Source: Pseudomonas sp. C1C7 (GTDB lineage: Bacteria > Pseudomonadota > Gammaproteobacteria > Pseudomonadales > Pseudomonadaceae). From it: DNA of 64,000 nucleotides. The position numbers were made by a program, and so were the translations under genes. The notes beneath the pieces were generated by a model. The model ran no database searches, had not been told where the DNA came from, and saw nothing but the letters and a program-made list of their open reading frames with translations. Each line of letters starts with the position of its first letter. The stretch's first letter is position 1. Positions 26,155-33,319 of the stretch are shown here, in pieces. The DNA lies in the NCBI RefSeq assembly GCF_013359595.1, contig NZ_JABFMP010000023.1, positions 1 to 64,000 on the forward strand, given 5' to 3'.

Positions 26155-26319
26155 GCAAAGGTGCTAACTGGCGTTGAAGGATCGCGCGGAAAGCGCAGTG
26201 GCTGTCGATGCTGCAGATTTATGTCCGTGCCGGTTGGCTGGTCGCTTTCTGGCGGCTGGAAACTCACGGGATTGCGTTCGATAAGGACATGACTACGCAG
26301 CTCCAGGCGGAGGTGCAAC

Positions 26320-27129
26320 ATGCATATCAACAAATGTTTATTGGCCCTGGCCATAGGCGGAGTTCTGTCGGCTTCGACTGTTCTGGTACCGGATTACATC
26401 AGTGGTTTCTCCAGCGCATACGCCCGGGATGGTGGTAGCGGCGGAGGAGGCGGTGGTGGAGGCGGACACGGCGGCAGCGGTGGTGGTGGCGGTAGTGGCC
26501 ACGGCGGTGGCGGCGGGTCCGGTAACGGCGGTGGTGGCAATGGCGGTGGTCACGGCGGATCCGGTAACGGTGGCGGCGGTAACGGCGGCGGTGGCGCTGG
26601 CAATGGCGGCCATGGAGACGGGGGTGGTCATGGCGCTTCAGGCCATGACGGCAACGGTCATGGCGGCGTCGCTGGCAACACGGGCAACAGAGGCCGGGAC
26701 AATGCCCGCAACCACGACGCCAACGACGACAACGATCGCGCCCGGGATGCGGCTCGTAACGACAACAATGCTGCCCGCAACGATGCCGATGCAGCCCGAG
26801 ACGCAGCCCGCGCCGATGCAGACGCTGCTCGTGATGCCGCCAAGGCTGCGGCAGACAGGGCGAGAGACACGGCCAGGGCCAACGCGGACGCAGCCCGTGA
26901 CGCTGCAAGAAGGGCTGGCGATCCAAACGCCGACGCTACTCGCGATGCTGCCAGGGCCGCAGCGGATGCAACCCGTGACGCGGCCCGACGCGATGCGGAT
27001 GCGACCCGCGATGCAGCCAGGGCTGCTGCGGACGCCACCCGGGACGCAGCCAAGGCACAGGCCAACGTAGCCAGGGATCCGGACGCTCCAGATGCGCCGG
27101 ATATGGACGTAGTCGAGGCACGCAACTAA
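26320..27129 (+). CDS. Secreted low-complexity protein: glycine-rich head and 11-residue Ala/Arg/Asp repeat tail
   Basis: 269 residues. An N-terminal hydrophobic signal (residues 6-22, plausible cleavage SAYA|RD at 35-36) is followed by about 90 residues rich in Gly, Ser, His and Asn (GGGG, GHGGSGG, GNGGGG) and then about 130 residues of hendecad repeats with consensus (D/A)ADA(A/T)RDAA(R/K)A, eight copies with one GDPN interruption. The last four repeats put Thr exactly every 11 residues. The C-terminus is acidic (DAPDAPDMDVVEARN). GGAGGT lies 5 nt before the ATG, an unusually strong site. No enzyme motif. The tail should form a long charged helix, as in LEA-like proteins. No family recognised. 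Confidence 0.8.
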   Translation: MHINKCLLALAIGGVLSASTVLVPDYISGFSSAYARDGGSGGGGGGGGGHGGSGGGGGSGHGGGGGSGNGGGGNGGGHGGSGNGGGGNGGGGAGNGGHGDGGGHGASGHDGNGHGGVAGNTGNRGRDNARNHDANDDNDRARDAARNDNNAARNDADAARDAARADADAARDAAKAAADRARDTARANADAARDAARRAGDPNADATRDAARAAADATRDAARRDADATRDAARAAADATRDAAKAQANVARDPDAPDAPDMDVVEARN

Positions 27130-27134
27130 CCCTT

Positions 27135-27223
27135 GTAGGAGCCAGGCTTGCCCGCGAAGGCGGTGTATCAGGCCAATCGGTGTCGACTGACCTGATGCCT
27201 TCGCGGGCAAGCCTCGCTCCTAC
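27135..27223. repeat. REP inverted pair (GTAGGAGCCAGGCTTGCCCGCGAA)
   Basis: Inverted copies of the GCTTGCCCGCGAAGGC element with a ~35-bp spacer, just after the glycine-rich gene. Confidence 0.85.
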
Positions 27224-27310
27224 GGGGTTTTGTAGGCGCTCATCTACCGTTCGTCGTCCTCTCGAAAAATTTCCTTTGACACCACCAGGTGTTTGGATGA
27301 CTATCTGTAC

Positions 27311-27322
27311 ATCGCATGCGAT
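27311..27322. promoter_or_regulatory. OhrR-like operator copy 1 (ATCGCATGCGAT)
   Basis: Perfect 12-bp palindrome, 52 bp before a small open frame at 27375. A degenerate second unit (ATCGAAAGCGAT) follows 4 bp later. Confidence 0.7.
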
Positions 27323-27374
27323 CTAATCGAAAGCGATAAATAAAACTCAACCTATGCCGTTTGGAGATCCAGCC

Positions 27375-27464
27375 ATGAAAACCGAAAGCAGCCGCAACAT
27401 GTCCCGTTCCACCCATCACGCTTTCGATGGCCACAACGGCAACAACTGGATCTACGCCGCCTGA
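27375..27464 (+). CDS. Putative 29-residue peptide upstream of the ohr pair
   Basis: Begins MKTESSRNMSRSTHHAF and ends GHNGNNWIYAA. GGAG sits 8 nt before the ATG and an OhrR-like palindrome is upstream. It shares the 15-nt string GGCCACAACGGCAAC (peptide GHNGN) with the first ohr gene, so it may be the N-terminal remnant of a third copy or a leader peptide. Too short to be sure it is translated. Confidence 0.35.
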   Translation: MKTESSRNMSRSTHHAFDGHNGNNWIYAA

Positions 27465-27488
27465 TAAGCAGGTTTCAACACCACGATC

Positions 27489-27500
27489 ATCGCATGCGAT
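27489..27500. promoter_or_regulatory. OhrR-like operator copy 2 (ATCGCATGCGAT)
   Basis: Second perfect copy, 37 bp before the first ohr gene, followed by AAATCGCAT as a second half-site. Confidence 0.7.
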
Positions 27501-27537
27501 CAAATCGCATAAGAAACTGACCCGAGAGGAAGCCCCC

Positions 27538-27990
27538 ATGAGCAAGATCGAAAAAGTCCTGGCCACCGGCAAAACCCACACCACCCACAGCGCTACCGGC
27601 ACCCCCTCGCGCGGCCACAACGGCAACCTCGACATCGCGCTGTCTTCGCCCGGTGCTGCCCAGCCAGCCCACGTGTTCGCCGCCACCCAGCCACACCCGA
27701 AAGCCGAGCAACTGTTCGCCGGGGCCTGGTCGGCCTGCTACACCGCAGCGGTAGGGCTGGTCGCTCAAGAGCGCAACATCGTGTTGCCGGCGAACATGGC
27801 CGTCGACATCGAGGTGGACCTGGGTCAGACGGGGCCGGACTACTTCCTTCAGGCTCGATTGACCCTGAGCGTACCGGGGCTGGCACATGACGTGGCGACT
27901 GAACTGGCACACATCGCCGATTCCATCTGCCCTTACTCCAAAGCCACACGCGGCAACATCGACGTGGCCCTGAACGTACTCACCGCCTGA
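27538..27990 (+). CDS. Organic hydroperoxide reductase, Ohr/OsmC family (copy 1)
   Basis: 150 residues. The Ohr active site is complete: Cys67 in AGAWSACYTA, Cys131 in CPYSKATRGNIDV, Glu58 in AEQLF and a candidate Arg25 in PSRGHNG. Ohr enzymes reduce organic hydroperoxides using lipoylated partners. It is about 80% identical to the next gene, a tandem duplicate starting 64 bp downstream, and is preceded by the shared CGCATGCG palindrome. Ribosome site GAGAGGA. The N-terminus differs from classical Ohr (about 140 residues) by a longer first strand. Confidence 0.85.
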   Translation: MSKIEKVLATGKTHTTHSATGTPSRGHNGNLDIALSSPGAAQPAHVFAATQPHPKAEQLFAGAWSACYTAAVGLVAQERNIVLPANMAVDIEVDLGQTGPDYFLQARLTLSVPGLAHDVATELAHIADSICPYSKATRGNIDVALNVLTA

Positions 27991-27999
27991 CAAATATAA

Positions 28000-28022
28000 C
28001 GCATGCGATACAAGCGTATGCG
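28000..28022. promoter_or_regulatory. OhrR-like operator copy 3 (CGCATGCGAT plus GCGTATGCG)
   Basis: CGCATGCGAT at 28000-28009 followed by a related GCGTATGCG at 28014-28022, between the two ohr genes, which indicates that copy 2 has its own control. Confidence 0.6.
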
Positions 28023-28054
28023 AATAACAGCCCTGTAAACCTGAGGAAACCATC

Positions 28055-28507
28055 ATGAGCAAGATCGAAAAAGTACTGGCCAGCGGCAAAACCCACACCA
28101 CCCGCAGCAGCACAGGCAACACCTCGCGCGGCCACAATGGCAGCCTCGACATCGAACTGTCGTCGCCCGGCAGCGCCACTGCGGCGCACGTCTTCACCGG
28201 CGTCCAGCCGCACCCTCAAGCCGAGCAACTGTTCGCAGGGGCCTGGTCGGCCTGCTACATCGCCGCAGTGGGGCTGGCCGCCCAACAGGCGAAAGTGACA
28301 CTGCCGGCGGATACTGCGGTCGACATCGAAGTGGACCTGGGCCAGACCGGTGCGGAGTACTTCCTCCAGGCCCGACTGACCCTGCGTGTACCGGGCCTGA
28401 CCCACGAGGTCGCCACTGAACTGGCCCACACGGCTGATGCGATCTGCCCGTACTCCAAGGCCACCCGCGGCAACATCGACGTCGCGATCAACGTCATCAC
28501 CGCTTGA
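28055..28507 (+). CDS. Organic hydroperoxide reductase, Ohr/OsmC family (copy 2)
   Basis: 150 residues, colinear with copy 1 over the whole length, with the same catalytic Cys pair (AGAWSACYIA and CPYSKATRGNIDV), AEQLF Glu and SRGHNG Arg. Differences cluster in residues 40-50 and 75-90. GAGGAAA lies upstream of the ATG. Followed by a terminator, then the MarR regulator gene with its own palindrome. Tandem Ohr paralogues may split substrates (lipid versus small alkyl peroxides) or raise dosage. Confidence 0.85.
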   Translation: MSKIEKVLASGKTHTTRSSTGNTSRGHNGSLDIELSSPGSATAAHVFTGVQPHPQAEQLFAGAWSACYIAAVGLAAQQAKVTLPADTAVDIEVDLGQTGAEYFLQARLTLRVPGLTHEVATELAHTADAICPYSKATRGNIDVAINVITA

Positions 28508-28516
28508 CGCGACACA

Positions 28517-28562
28517 CTGCCGGTTCAACAGGGCATCCCTGGTGAACCGGCAGCTTTTCTTT
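28517..28562 (+). terminator. Terminator after the ohr pair
   Basis: 11-bp stem CTGCCGGTTCA/TGAACCGGCAG, with CAGGG/CCCTG extending inside the loop, followed by CTTTTCTTTC. It starts 10 bp after the second ohr stop. Confidence 0.8.
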
Positions 28563-28595
28563 CACGAACGCAGGACAGCGCGCACTACCGATACC

Positions 28596-28607
28596 ATCGC
28601 ATGCGAT
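28596..28607. promoter_or_regulatory. OhrR-like operator copy 4 (ATCGCATGCGAT)
   Basis: Perfect copy, 49 bp before the MarR gene start, directly followed by GTATAGT, a possible -10 element. Indicates autoregulation. Confidence 0.7.
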
Positions 28608-28655
28608 GTATAGTCGGCCCTCGCAACCCTTCGTCTCATGCCCCAGAGAACGCTC

Positions 28656-29114
28656 ATGAAATCGACCAAGAAGCCCGCCGCCCTCGACCTCAAGCTCTCT
28701 GAATTCCTCTGCTTTGCGGTCTATTCCTCCAACCTGGCCTTCGGCAAAGCATACAAGCCCATGCTCGAACGGCTCGGCCTGACCTACACGCAATACATCA
28801 CCCTCGTCGCGCTCTGGGAGCAAGACAACCAGACCGTCGGCAGCCTTGGCGAAAAGCTGTTTCTGGAATCCAACACCCTCACGCCGATCCTGAAGAAACT
28901 GGAAGGGATGGGCTATCTGCTGCGCCAGCGCGACCCGGAAGACGAACGCCAGGTCCGCATCAGCCTGACAACCGAAGGGCGCAAATTGCGTGAAGAAATA
29001 TCGGAAGACGGCTTCCCGCAAACCGGGCTGGATCCCGATGACTTCGAGCAAATGCAGAAGGCGATCGTGAAACTGCGCACCAATCTGATTCGCTCGACGA
29101 AGGACAGGGAATAA
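28656..29114 (+). CDS. MarR-family peroxide-sensing regulator (OhrR-like)
   Basis: 152 residues. The reactive Cys of OhrR is present near the N-terminus (SEFLCFAVYSSNLAFGKAYKPML, Cys19), and LGLTYTQYITLVALWE, LFLESNTLTPILKKLEGMGYL and RDPEDERQVRISLT form the winged helix. Oxidation of Cys19 by organic peroxides should release it from the promoters of the two ohr genes and its own. It sits directly downstream of the pair. I prefer ATG 28656; ATG 28638 is in frame. The palindrome found here (ATCGCATGCGAT) differs from the AT-rich box described for other OhrR proteins. Confidence 0.88.
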   Translation: MKSTKKPAALDLKLSEFLCFAVYSSNLAFGKAYKPMLERLGLTYTQYITLVALWEQDNQTVGSLGEKLFLESNTLTPILKKLEGMGYLLRQRDPEDERQVRISLTTEGRKLREEISEDGFPQTGLDPDDFEQMQKAIVKLRTNLIRSTKDRE

Positions 29115-29171
29115 GCGGAGTCTGGTGATCCGCTTGTTCAACAATGAGACAACCGCCGTCGGCAGGCGGTG

Positions 29172-29912
29172 TCAGTAGAAATTGATCTCGTAACCGAATC
29201 GAGAGGCCGCGGCAACGATGTGTTGTCCCATGATTTGCCGTGCCGCCGTGGCATTGCGATCAACCAGTGCTTGCACCAGTTCTTCATGTTCGCCACGCGC
29301 CGCGTGCGGAATATTGCTGAACATCGGGCCACGCCGGGCGAAGTTCATGGTGATCAGGGCACGCATCGGTTCGAGCACCGTGCGAATCATCGTCTCCAGA
29401 TAATCATTGCCTGATGCGGCGGCCACGGCCCGGTGAAAGTCGAGGTCGGCATTCACCGTTTCCAGTGTCGGCTCGCCTTCGTACTGCATGCGCAGGACCG
29501 CCGCCTGAATCATTTTCAGTTTGCGCGGCGTCATGTGCGAGGCCGCGAGGGCAGCGGCCTGGCTTTCCAGCACGGCTCGTACTTCGAACATGTTGCGCAC
29601 CGTGTTGTCGCCGTCGAGCATCGGCTCGCTGGCACGCGGCGATGCCGATACCGGTTGCGCGGAGGGAGAAGGGGCGGCGACGAATACGCCCACACCCTGG
29701 CGCGACTGGATCAGCCCCTGCGCCCGAAGCGTTGCGATCCCTTCCCGGACAACGTTCCTGCTGACACCGAAGTTCTGCGAGAGAAATTGTTCGGTCGGCA
29801 AACGGTCGCCTGGCCGTAGCCGGCCGGAGGCAATCTCTTCACTCAACGAACGGGCGATGTGCTCCGCCAGATGCGGTCGGCGCGCCACGGGTTGCAGGTT
29901 CATTTCACTCAT
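29172..29912 (-). CDS. GntR-family regulator (FadR subfamily, FCD domain)
   Basis: About 246 residues: winged helix IARSLSEEIASGRLRPGDRLPTE...GVSRNVVREGIATLRAQGLI; FCD domain about 105-240 with DLDFHRAVAAASGN and GEHEELVQALVDRN carrying Asp/His metal-type ligands. ATG 29912 has GAGAGGG 7 nt upstream; GTG 29927 is in frame. Divergent from the enolase-superfamily/AEC-carrier genes, which it probably controls. Confidence 0.87.
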   Translation of the reverse strand: MSEMNLQPVARRPHLAEHIARSLSEEIASGRLRPGDRLPTEQFLSQNFGVSRNVVREGIATLRAQGLIQSRQGVGVFVAAPSPSAQPVSASPRASEPMLDGDNTVRNMFEVRAVLESQAAALAASHMTPRKLKMIQAAVLRMQYEGEPTLETVNADLDFHRAVAAASGNDYLETMIRTVLEPMRALITMNFARRGPMFSNIPHAARGEHEELVQALVDRNATAARQIMGQHIVAAASRFGYEINFY

Positions 29913-30059
29913 GTTCATCCCTCTCACTTGTCTACTTAATCTACATCAGAAGACTTGTTCCAGACAGTCAAAACTAAAGTTCACCGCAGTCATAGAAAAT
30001 AAAACCAGTAAAAACAAACAGTTATGAGTTTTCATCGCAAGATGAGCAAAAAAGTACAA

Positions 30060-30107
30060 GTTGTTCAGTTGAAGGACAACAGGACGTCAGGTAGGTTGTT
30101 CTCAACC
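30060..30107. promoter_or_regulatory. Candidate operator dyads upstream of the enolase-superfamily gene
   Basis: GTTGT-N11-ACAAC at 30060-30080 and GGTTG-TTCT-CAACC at 30094-30107, both 60-110 bp before the enzyme gene in the 256-bp divergent region. Weakly supported as GntR sites; no other structure is visible here. Confidence 0.35.
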
Positions 30108-30168
30108 CGGCGCGGCAAAAAATCCAAATCACCGCGCCGTTTTCGCAACCTGCCCGAGGCCCGGCCTT

Positions 30169-31275
30169 ATGAAAATTGCCAGCATTGAAACCATTCCGCT
30201 CCGCATTCCCTTCACCACGGGAGGCAAGTCAGCCGGCGGGGTCTGGGGACCGAAAGACCTGCAGATGGTCGACTCCCTGGTGGTCAAGATCACCACCGAT
30301 GACGGCATCGTCGGTTATGGCGAAACCTTTGGTTTCACCGCGATTCCAGCGGTGAAGATTGTGATCGACACGATTCTCGCGCCTGAATTGCTCGGCAGTG
30401 ACGTCACGCGCCGGCAGAAACTGCAGGGCGATCTGCAAAGGAAATTCCACGTGTTCGGTCGCAGCGGCGCGTTCATCTACGGGCTGTCGGCCATCGATAT
30501 CGCACTGTGGGATATCGCCGGCAAGGCGGCCGGGCAACCGGTCTATCAATTGCTCGGTGGCAGTGAGGCGACGTCGCTCGCGGCCTATGCCAGCCTCATT
30601 CGTTATGCCGACCCGGAACTCATCCGCGTCAATGTGCAGCGCGCGGTCAACGACGGTTTCCGCCATCTCAAGCTGCATGAAGTCGATCCCGACGTGATTC
30701 GCGCTGCGTGCGAAGCCGCAGGTCCGGGCGTGGAAATCACCCTCGACGTGAATGCGCCGTGGTCAGTGCGCGAAGCCCTGGACATGACTGACAAGCTGCG
30801 TCCACTGAACCTGCGCTGGATCGAAGAACCGGTATGGCCGCCGGAAGACTATGCGGGGCTGGCGCGGGTTCGGCAGCAGGGCGGGATTCCCGTCGCGGCT
30901 GGCGAGAACGCCTCGACCCTGATGGATTTCCAACACCTGCTGCAAGCCGGTGCGGTGGATTTCGTGCAGCCAAGCCCGGCAAAAATGGGTGGCATCACCG
31001 AGCTGCAAAAGGTCTATGCGCTGGCCAACGCCCATGGCGTCACCGTGATGGTCCACGCCTTCTACGACGGTCCCGGCCTGCTGGCCGCGGTCCATGGCAG
31101 TGCGGCGCTTGGCGGCGCGAAGTCCCTGGTGGAATGGCGCTACTTCGACCTCGAAGCACAGCTGTATGGCGACGCGATCATTCCGCGCAACGGTCGCATC
31201 GACGTGCCGCAAGGGCCGGGGCTCGGCATCGAGCCGAACCAGGACGTCATCCGCGATTACCGCTTCAAACCCTGA
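30169..31275 (+). CDS. Enolase-superfamily enzyme (mandelate racemase/muconate lactonizing enzyme type)
   Basis: 368 residues. N-terminal capping domain MKIASIETIPLRIPF...; barrel metal ligands Asp193 (TLDVNAPW), Glu219 (WIEEP) and Glu246 (AAGENAS); acid/base candidates Lys168 and His170 (HLKLHE) on strand 2, Lys272 (SPAKMGG) on strand 6, and His296 (VHAFYDGPG). It abstracts the proton alpha to a carboxylate to racemise, lactonise or dehydrate a sugar acid or similar. The Lys-x-His pair differs from the common Lys-x-Lys. Next gene is a carboxylate-type AEC carrier; divergent GntR regulator. Substrate unknown. Confidence 0.87.
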   Translation: MKIASIETIPLRIPFTTGGKSAGGVWGPKDLQMVDSLVVKITTDDGIVGYGETFGFTAIPAVKIVIDTILAPELLGSDVTRRQKLQGDLQRKFHVFGRSGAFIYGLSAIDIALWDIAGKAAGQPVYQLLGGSEATSLAAYASLIRYADPELIRVNVQRAVNDGFRHLKLHEVDPDVIRAACEAAGPGVEITLDVNAPWSVREALDMTDKLRPLNLRWIEEPVWPPEDYAGLARVRQQGGIPVAAGENASTLMDFQHLLQAGAVDFVQPSPAKMGGITELQKVYALANAHGVTVMVHAFYDGPGLLAAVHGSAALGGAKSLVEWRYFDLEAQLYGDAIIPRNGRIDVPQGPGLGIEPNQDVIRDYRFKP

Positions 31276-31368
31276 CCCCTTCGATTGCAGCCGACGCCAC
31301 AACCAGGGCGTCGGCCTCGATCAGTCATGGCCGCATTCTTGATAAAAACAAATACGAGGATTGAGCAA

Positions 31369-32310
31369 ATGCTAGACAGAATCGTAGGACCCATCCTGCC
31401 CGTCGCCTTTGTGATTGCGCTTGGCTACATCGCCGGCAAACGCGGGCGACTCAGCCACTCCGACAGCCTGCTGATCAGCCGGTTGGTGCTCGGCTGGATC
31501 TTCCCGGCGCTGCTGTTTGTCGGGATGGCGAGCACACCCCGTGAGCAGCTGTTCGACTTCAAATTCGTCGTTGCCACCTTCATCGGCATCATGGGCATGT
31601 ACCTGATCGCACTGGCGATCGGCTGGTACAGCACTCGCGATCTGAAAGTGGCGACCCTCAAGGGGTTCGTCAACGGTTACCCGGATGCCGCCTTCATGGG
31701 CATTCCGATCCTTGGCGCGATGTACGGAGCGGGCAGTATCTATTCGGTGCTGGTGCTCAACCTGGTGGCGAGCCTGGTGATGATTCCGCTGACCACCATG
31801 TTGCTGACCATCGCCGATGGCAAGGGCAGTGGCCGGGAGGCTTTCGTCTCCAGCCTCTCGGGTGCGGTACGCCGTCCGCTGATGTGGGCGCCGGCCCTGG
31901 GCATTCTGCTCTCGCTGCTGCAGGTCAAGCTGCCGCCGCTGGCCGCGGAGTCGTTCAATCTGCTCGGCAAGGCCACGCCAGGCGTCTCCCTGTTGTGCCT
32001 GGGCTTGATCATGTCGTCGGAGAAGTTGCAGATGTCGGGCGAGGTCTGGACCAACCTCGGGCTCAAGCTGTTCATTCATCCGGTGCTGATGTTCGCCGCG
32101 ACTATTTTGCTGGGCACCCACGGGATCTACGCGCAGCAGATGATCCTGCTCTGTGCGCTGCCGTCGGCGACGATTCCCGCCATGTTCGCCAACCAGACCG
32201 GCGCCTATCAGAGCGAAGCGGCGACTTCGATTCTGGTCAGTACCGTGTTGTCGATCGTGACGTTCTCGGCGGCGATTTACTTGATCGATGGAGGGATCGC
32301 TTCGGTTTGA
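31369..32310 (+). CDS. AEC-family transporter (auxin efflux carrier-like permease)
   Basis: 313 residues, about ten helices in two five-helix halves: LPVAFVIALGYIAGKRG, GWIFPALLFVGMA, GFVNGYPDAAFMGIPILGAMYG (conserved N-P-x-F-M-G type region) and ALPSATIPAMFANQ. Bacterial members near catabolic genes carry malonate, malate or related acids. Start ATG 31369 chosen because conservation begins at MLDRIVGPI; an upstream ATG at 31327 is in frame. Placed 93 bp after the enolase-superfamily gene and likely brings in that enzyme's acid substrate. Confidence 0.82.
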   Translation: MLDRIVGPILPVAFVIALGYIAGKRGRLSHSDSLLISRLVLGWIFPALLFVGMASTPREQLFDFKFVVATFIGIMGMYLIALAIGWYSTRDLKVATLKGFVNGYPDAAFMGIPILGAMYGAGSIYSVLVLNLVASLVMIPLTTMLLTIADGKGSGREAFVSSLSGAVRRPLMWAPALGILLSLLQVKLPPLAAESFNLLGKATPGVSLLCLGLIMSSEKLQMSGEVWTNLGLKLFIHPVLMFAATILLGTHGIYAQQMILLCALPSATIPAMFANQTGAYQSEAATSILVSTVLSIVTFSAAIYLIDGGIASV

Positions 32311-32380
32311 TGGTGGCGGTTCTTAAAAGATCGCAGCCTGCGGCGAAGGCTCCAATTCCAGCCAGCTAAGCCGAGCACAC

Positions 32381-32404
32381 CTGTGGCGAGCCCCCTCGCC
32401 ACAG
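32381..32404. repeat. Small hairpin CTGTGGCGAG/CTCGCCACAG
   Basis: 10-bp perfect arms with a 4-nt C loop, part of a common Pseudomonas intergenic element (preceded by a GATCGCAGCCTGCGGC REP half at 32331). It lies in the 301-bp gap between the AEC gene and the EF-hand gene; the rest of the gap holds no recognisable gene. Confidence 0.6.
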
Positions 32405-32611
32405 GGAGTGAAAGTTCGGTGTCTGTGTATCGCCATGTATCCAACCCCACGCTTCGTAGACTGGCATACAAATGCCCCTCGATCTCGATACATCCGGGAT
32501 ACACGCATGCAGTCAAATAGCCCTGCCTCAGCGAGAAAGCAAACGCACTCGCACCACGGCTTAACGCCTGACCCAAGCGGACTGACCGCACACTGAACCG
32601 GAGAAACAACC

Positions 32612-33073
32612 ATGTCCCGTATGTCGAACAAATCCCGCATTGGCCTGATCGCAGTTGCACTGGCCGGCAGCTTGAACCTGGCTTCGACCGCCTTCGCCGC
32701 CGACGCACTGCCACAGGGCTACCAACTGGCCTCGGCGGAAAAAACCAGCGAAGGCAAATGTGGCGAAGGCAAGTGCGGCGCCAGCGAAGCCGGTGCCAAA
32801 GCGACCAAGGCTGGTGAAGGCAAATGCGGTGAAGGCAAATGCGGCGACGCCTCCTTCGCCCGCACCGACACCGACCACGACGGCCGAGTTTCCCTGAAGG
32901 AACTGCTGGCCGTGGCGCCACAGGGCGGTGAGGAATTCAAGGCCATGGACACCAATGGCGACGGTTACCTGTCCGAAGCCGAGGTGTACAAATTCCGCAC
33001 CAACCAATTCACCTCCAACGGCAAGAAAGTCCCGACCGAGCTGTACACCAAGATGAGCAAAGCGCAGAACTGA
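32612..33073 (+). CDS. Exported EF-hand protein with four EGKCG motifs (HvfA-like RiPP metallophore candidate)
   Basis: 153 residues. Sec signal to about Ala30 (STAFAA|DALPQ), then four EGKCG motifs (Cys50, 55, 72, 77) in two tandem pairs separated by an Ala/Lys linker, then two EF-hand loops: DTDHDGRVSLKE at 86-97 and DTNGDGYLSEAE at 113-124, both with complete Asp/Glu ligands. EGKCG repeats behind a signal peptide define HvfA-type copper-binding RiPP precursors whose Cys are converted by a DUF692 (MNIO) enzyme. No DUF692 or partner gene lies nearby. GGAG is 8 nt before the ATG; own terminator follows, so it is monocistronic. Confidence 0.85.
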   Translation: MSRMSNKSRIGLIAVALAGSLNLASTAFAADALPQGYQLASAEKTSEGKCGEGKCGASEAGAKATKAGEGKCGEGKCGDASFARTDTDHDGRVSLKELLAVAPQGGEEFKAMDTNGDGYLSEAEVYKFRTNQFTSNGKKVPTELYTKMSKAQN

Positions 33074-33090
33074 TGGTTTGATGCGGCGAT

Positions 33091-33129
33091 AAAAAACCTC
33101 CCCGGTGTTGTGGCCGGGGAGGTTTTTTT
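33091..33129. terminator. Strong (bidirectional-capable) terminator after the EF-hand gene
   Basis: 15-bp perfect stem, core AACCTCCCCGG/CCGGGGAGGTT, flanked by A6 on the left and T7 on the right, 18 bp after the stop codon. Confidence 0.92.
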
Positions 33130-33165
33130 GTTGCAAGGCGGTAGTGAATGCAGACCGCGCTCCTT

Positions 33166-33291
33166 GTAGCAGCTGGCGAAGCCTGCGTCCGGCTGCGCAG
33201 CAGTCGTAAAACCTGTGCACCGGATCTAGCTGCCGCAGCGCCTGAATTTACGACTGCTTCGCAGCCGGACGCAGGCTTCGCCAGCTGCTAC
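33166..33291. repeat. Long REP inverted pair (GTAGCAGCTGGCGAAGCC family)
   Basis: Arms of about 30 bp (GTAGCAGCTGGCGAAGCCTG then CGTCCGGCTGCG, and the complement) face each other around a 60-bp centre that itself holds CAGTCGTAAA/TTTACGACTG. Same family as 22940 and 42758. Confidence 0.85.
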
Positions 33292-33319
33292 AGAGTTTGC
33301 GTTGACCTGACGACCTGTG

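Noticed and set aside
26402..27070. Alternative frames through the repeat gene (Ala/Val/Thr-rich)
   Set aside because: The 26320 frame alone has a strong ribosome site, a signal peptide and an 11-residue period; other frames are by-products of the repeats.
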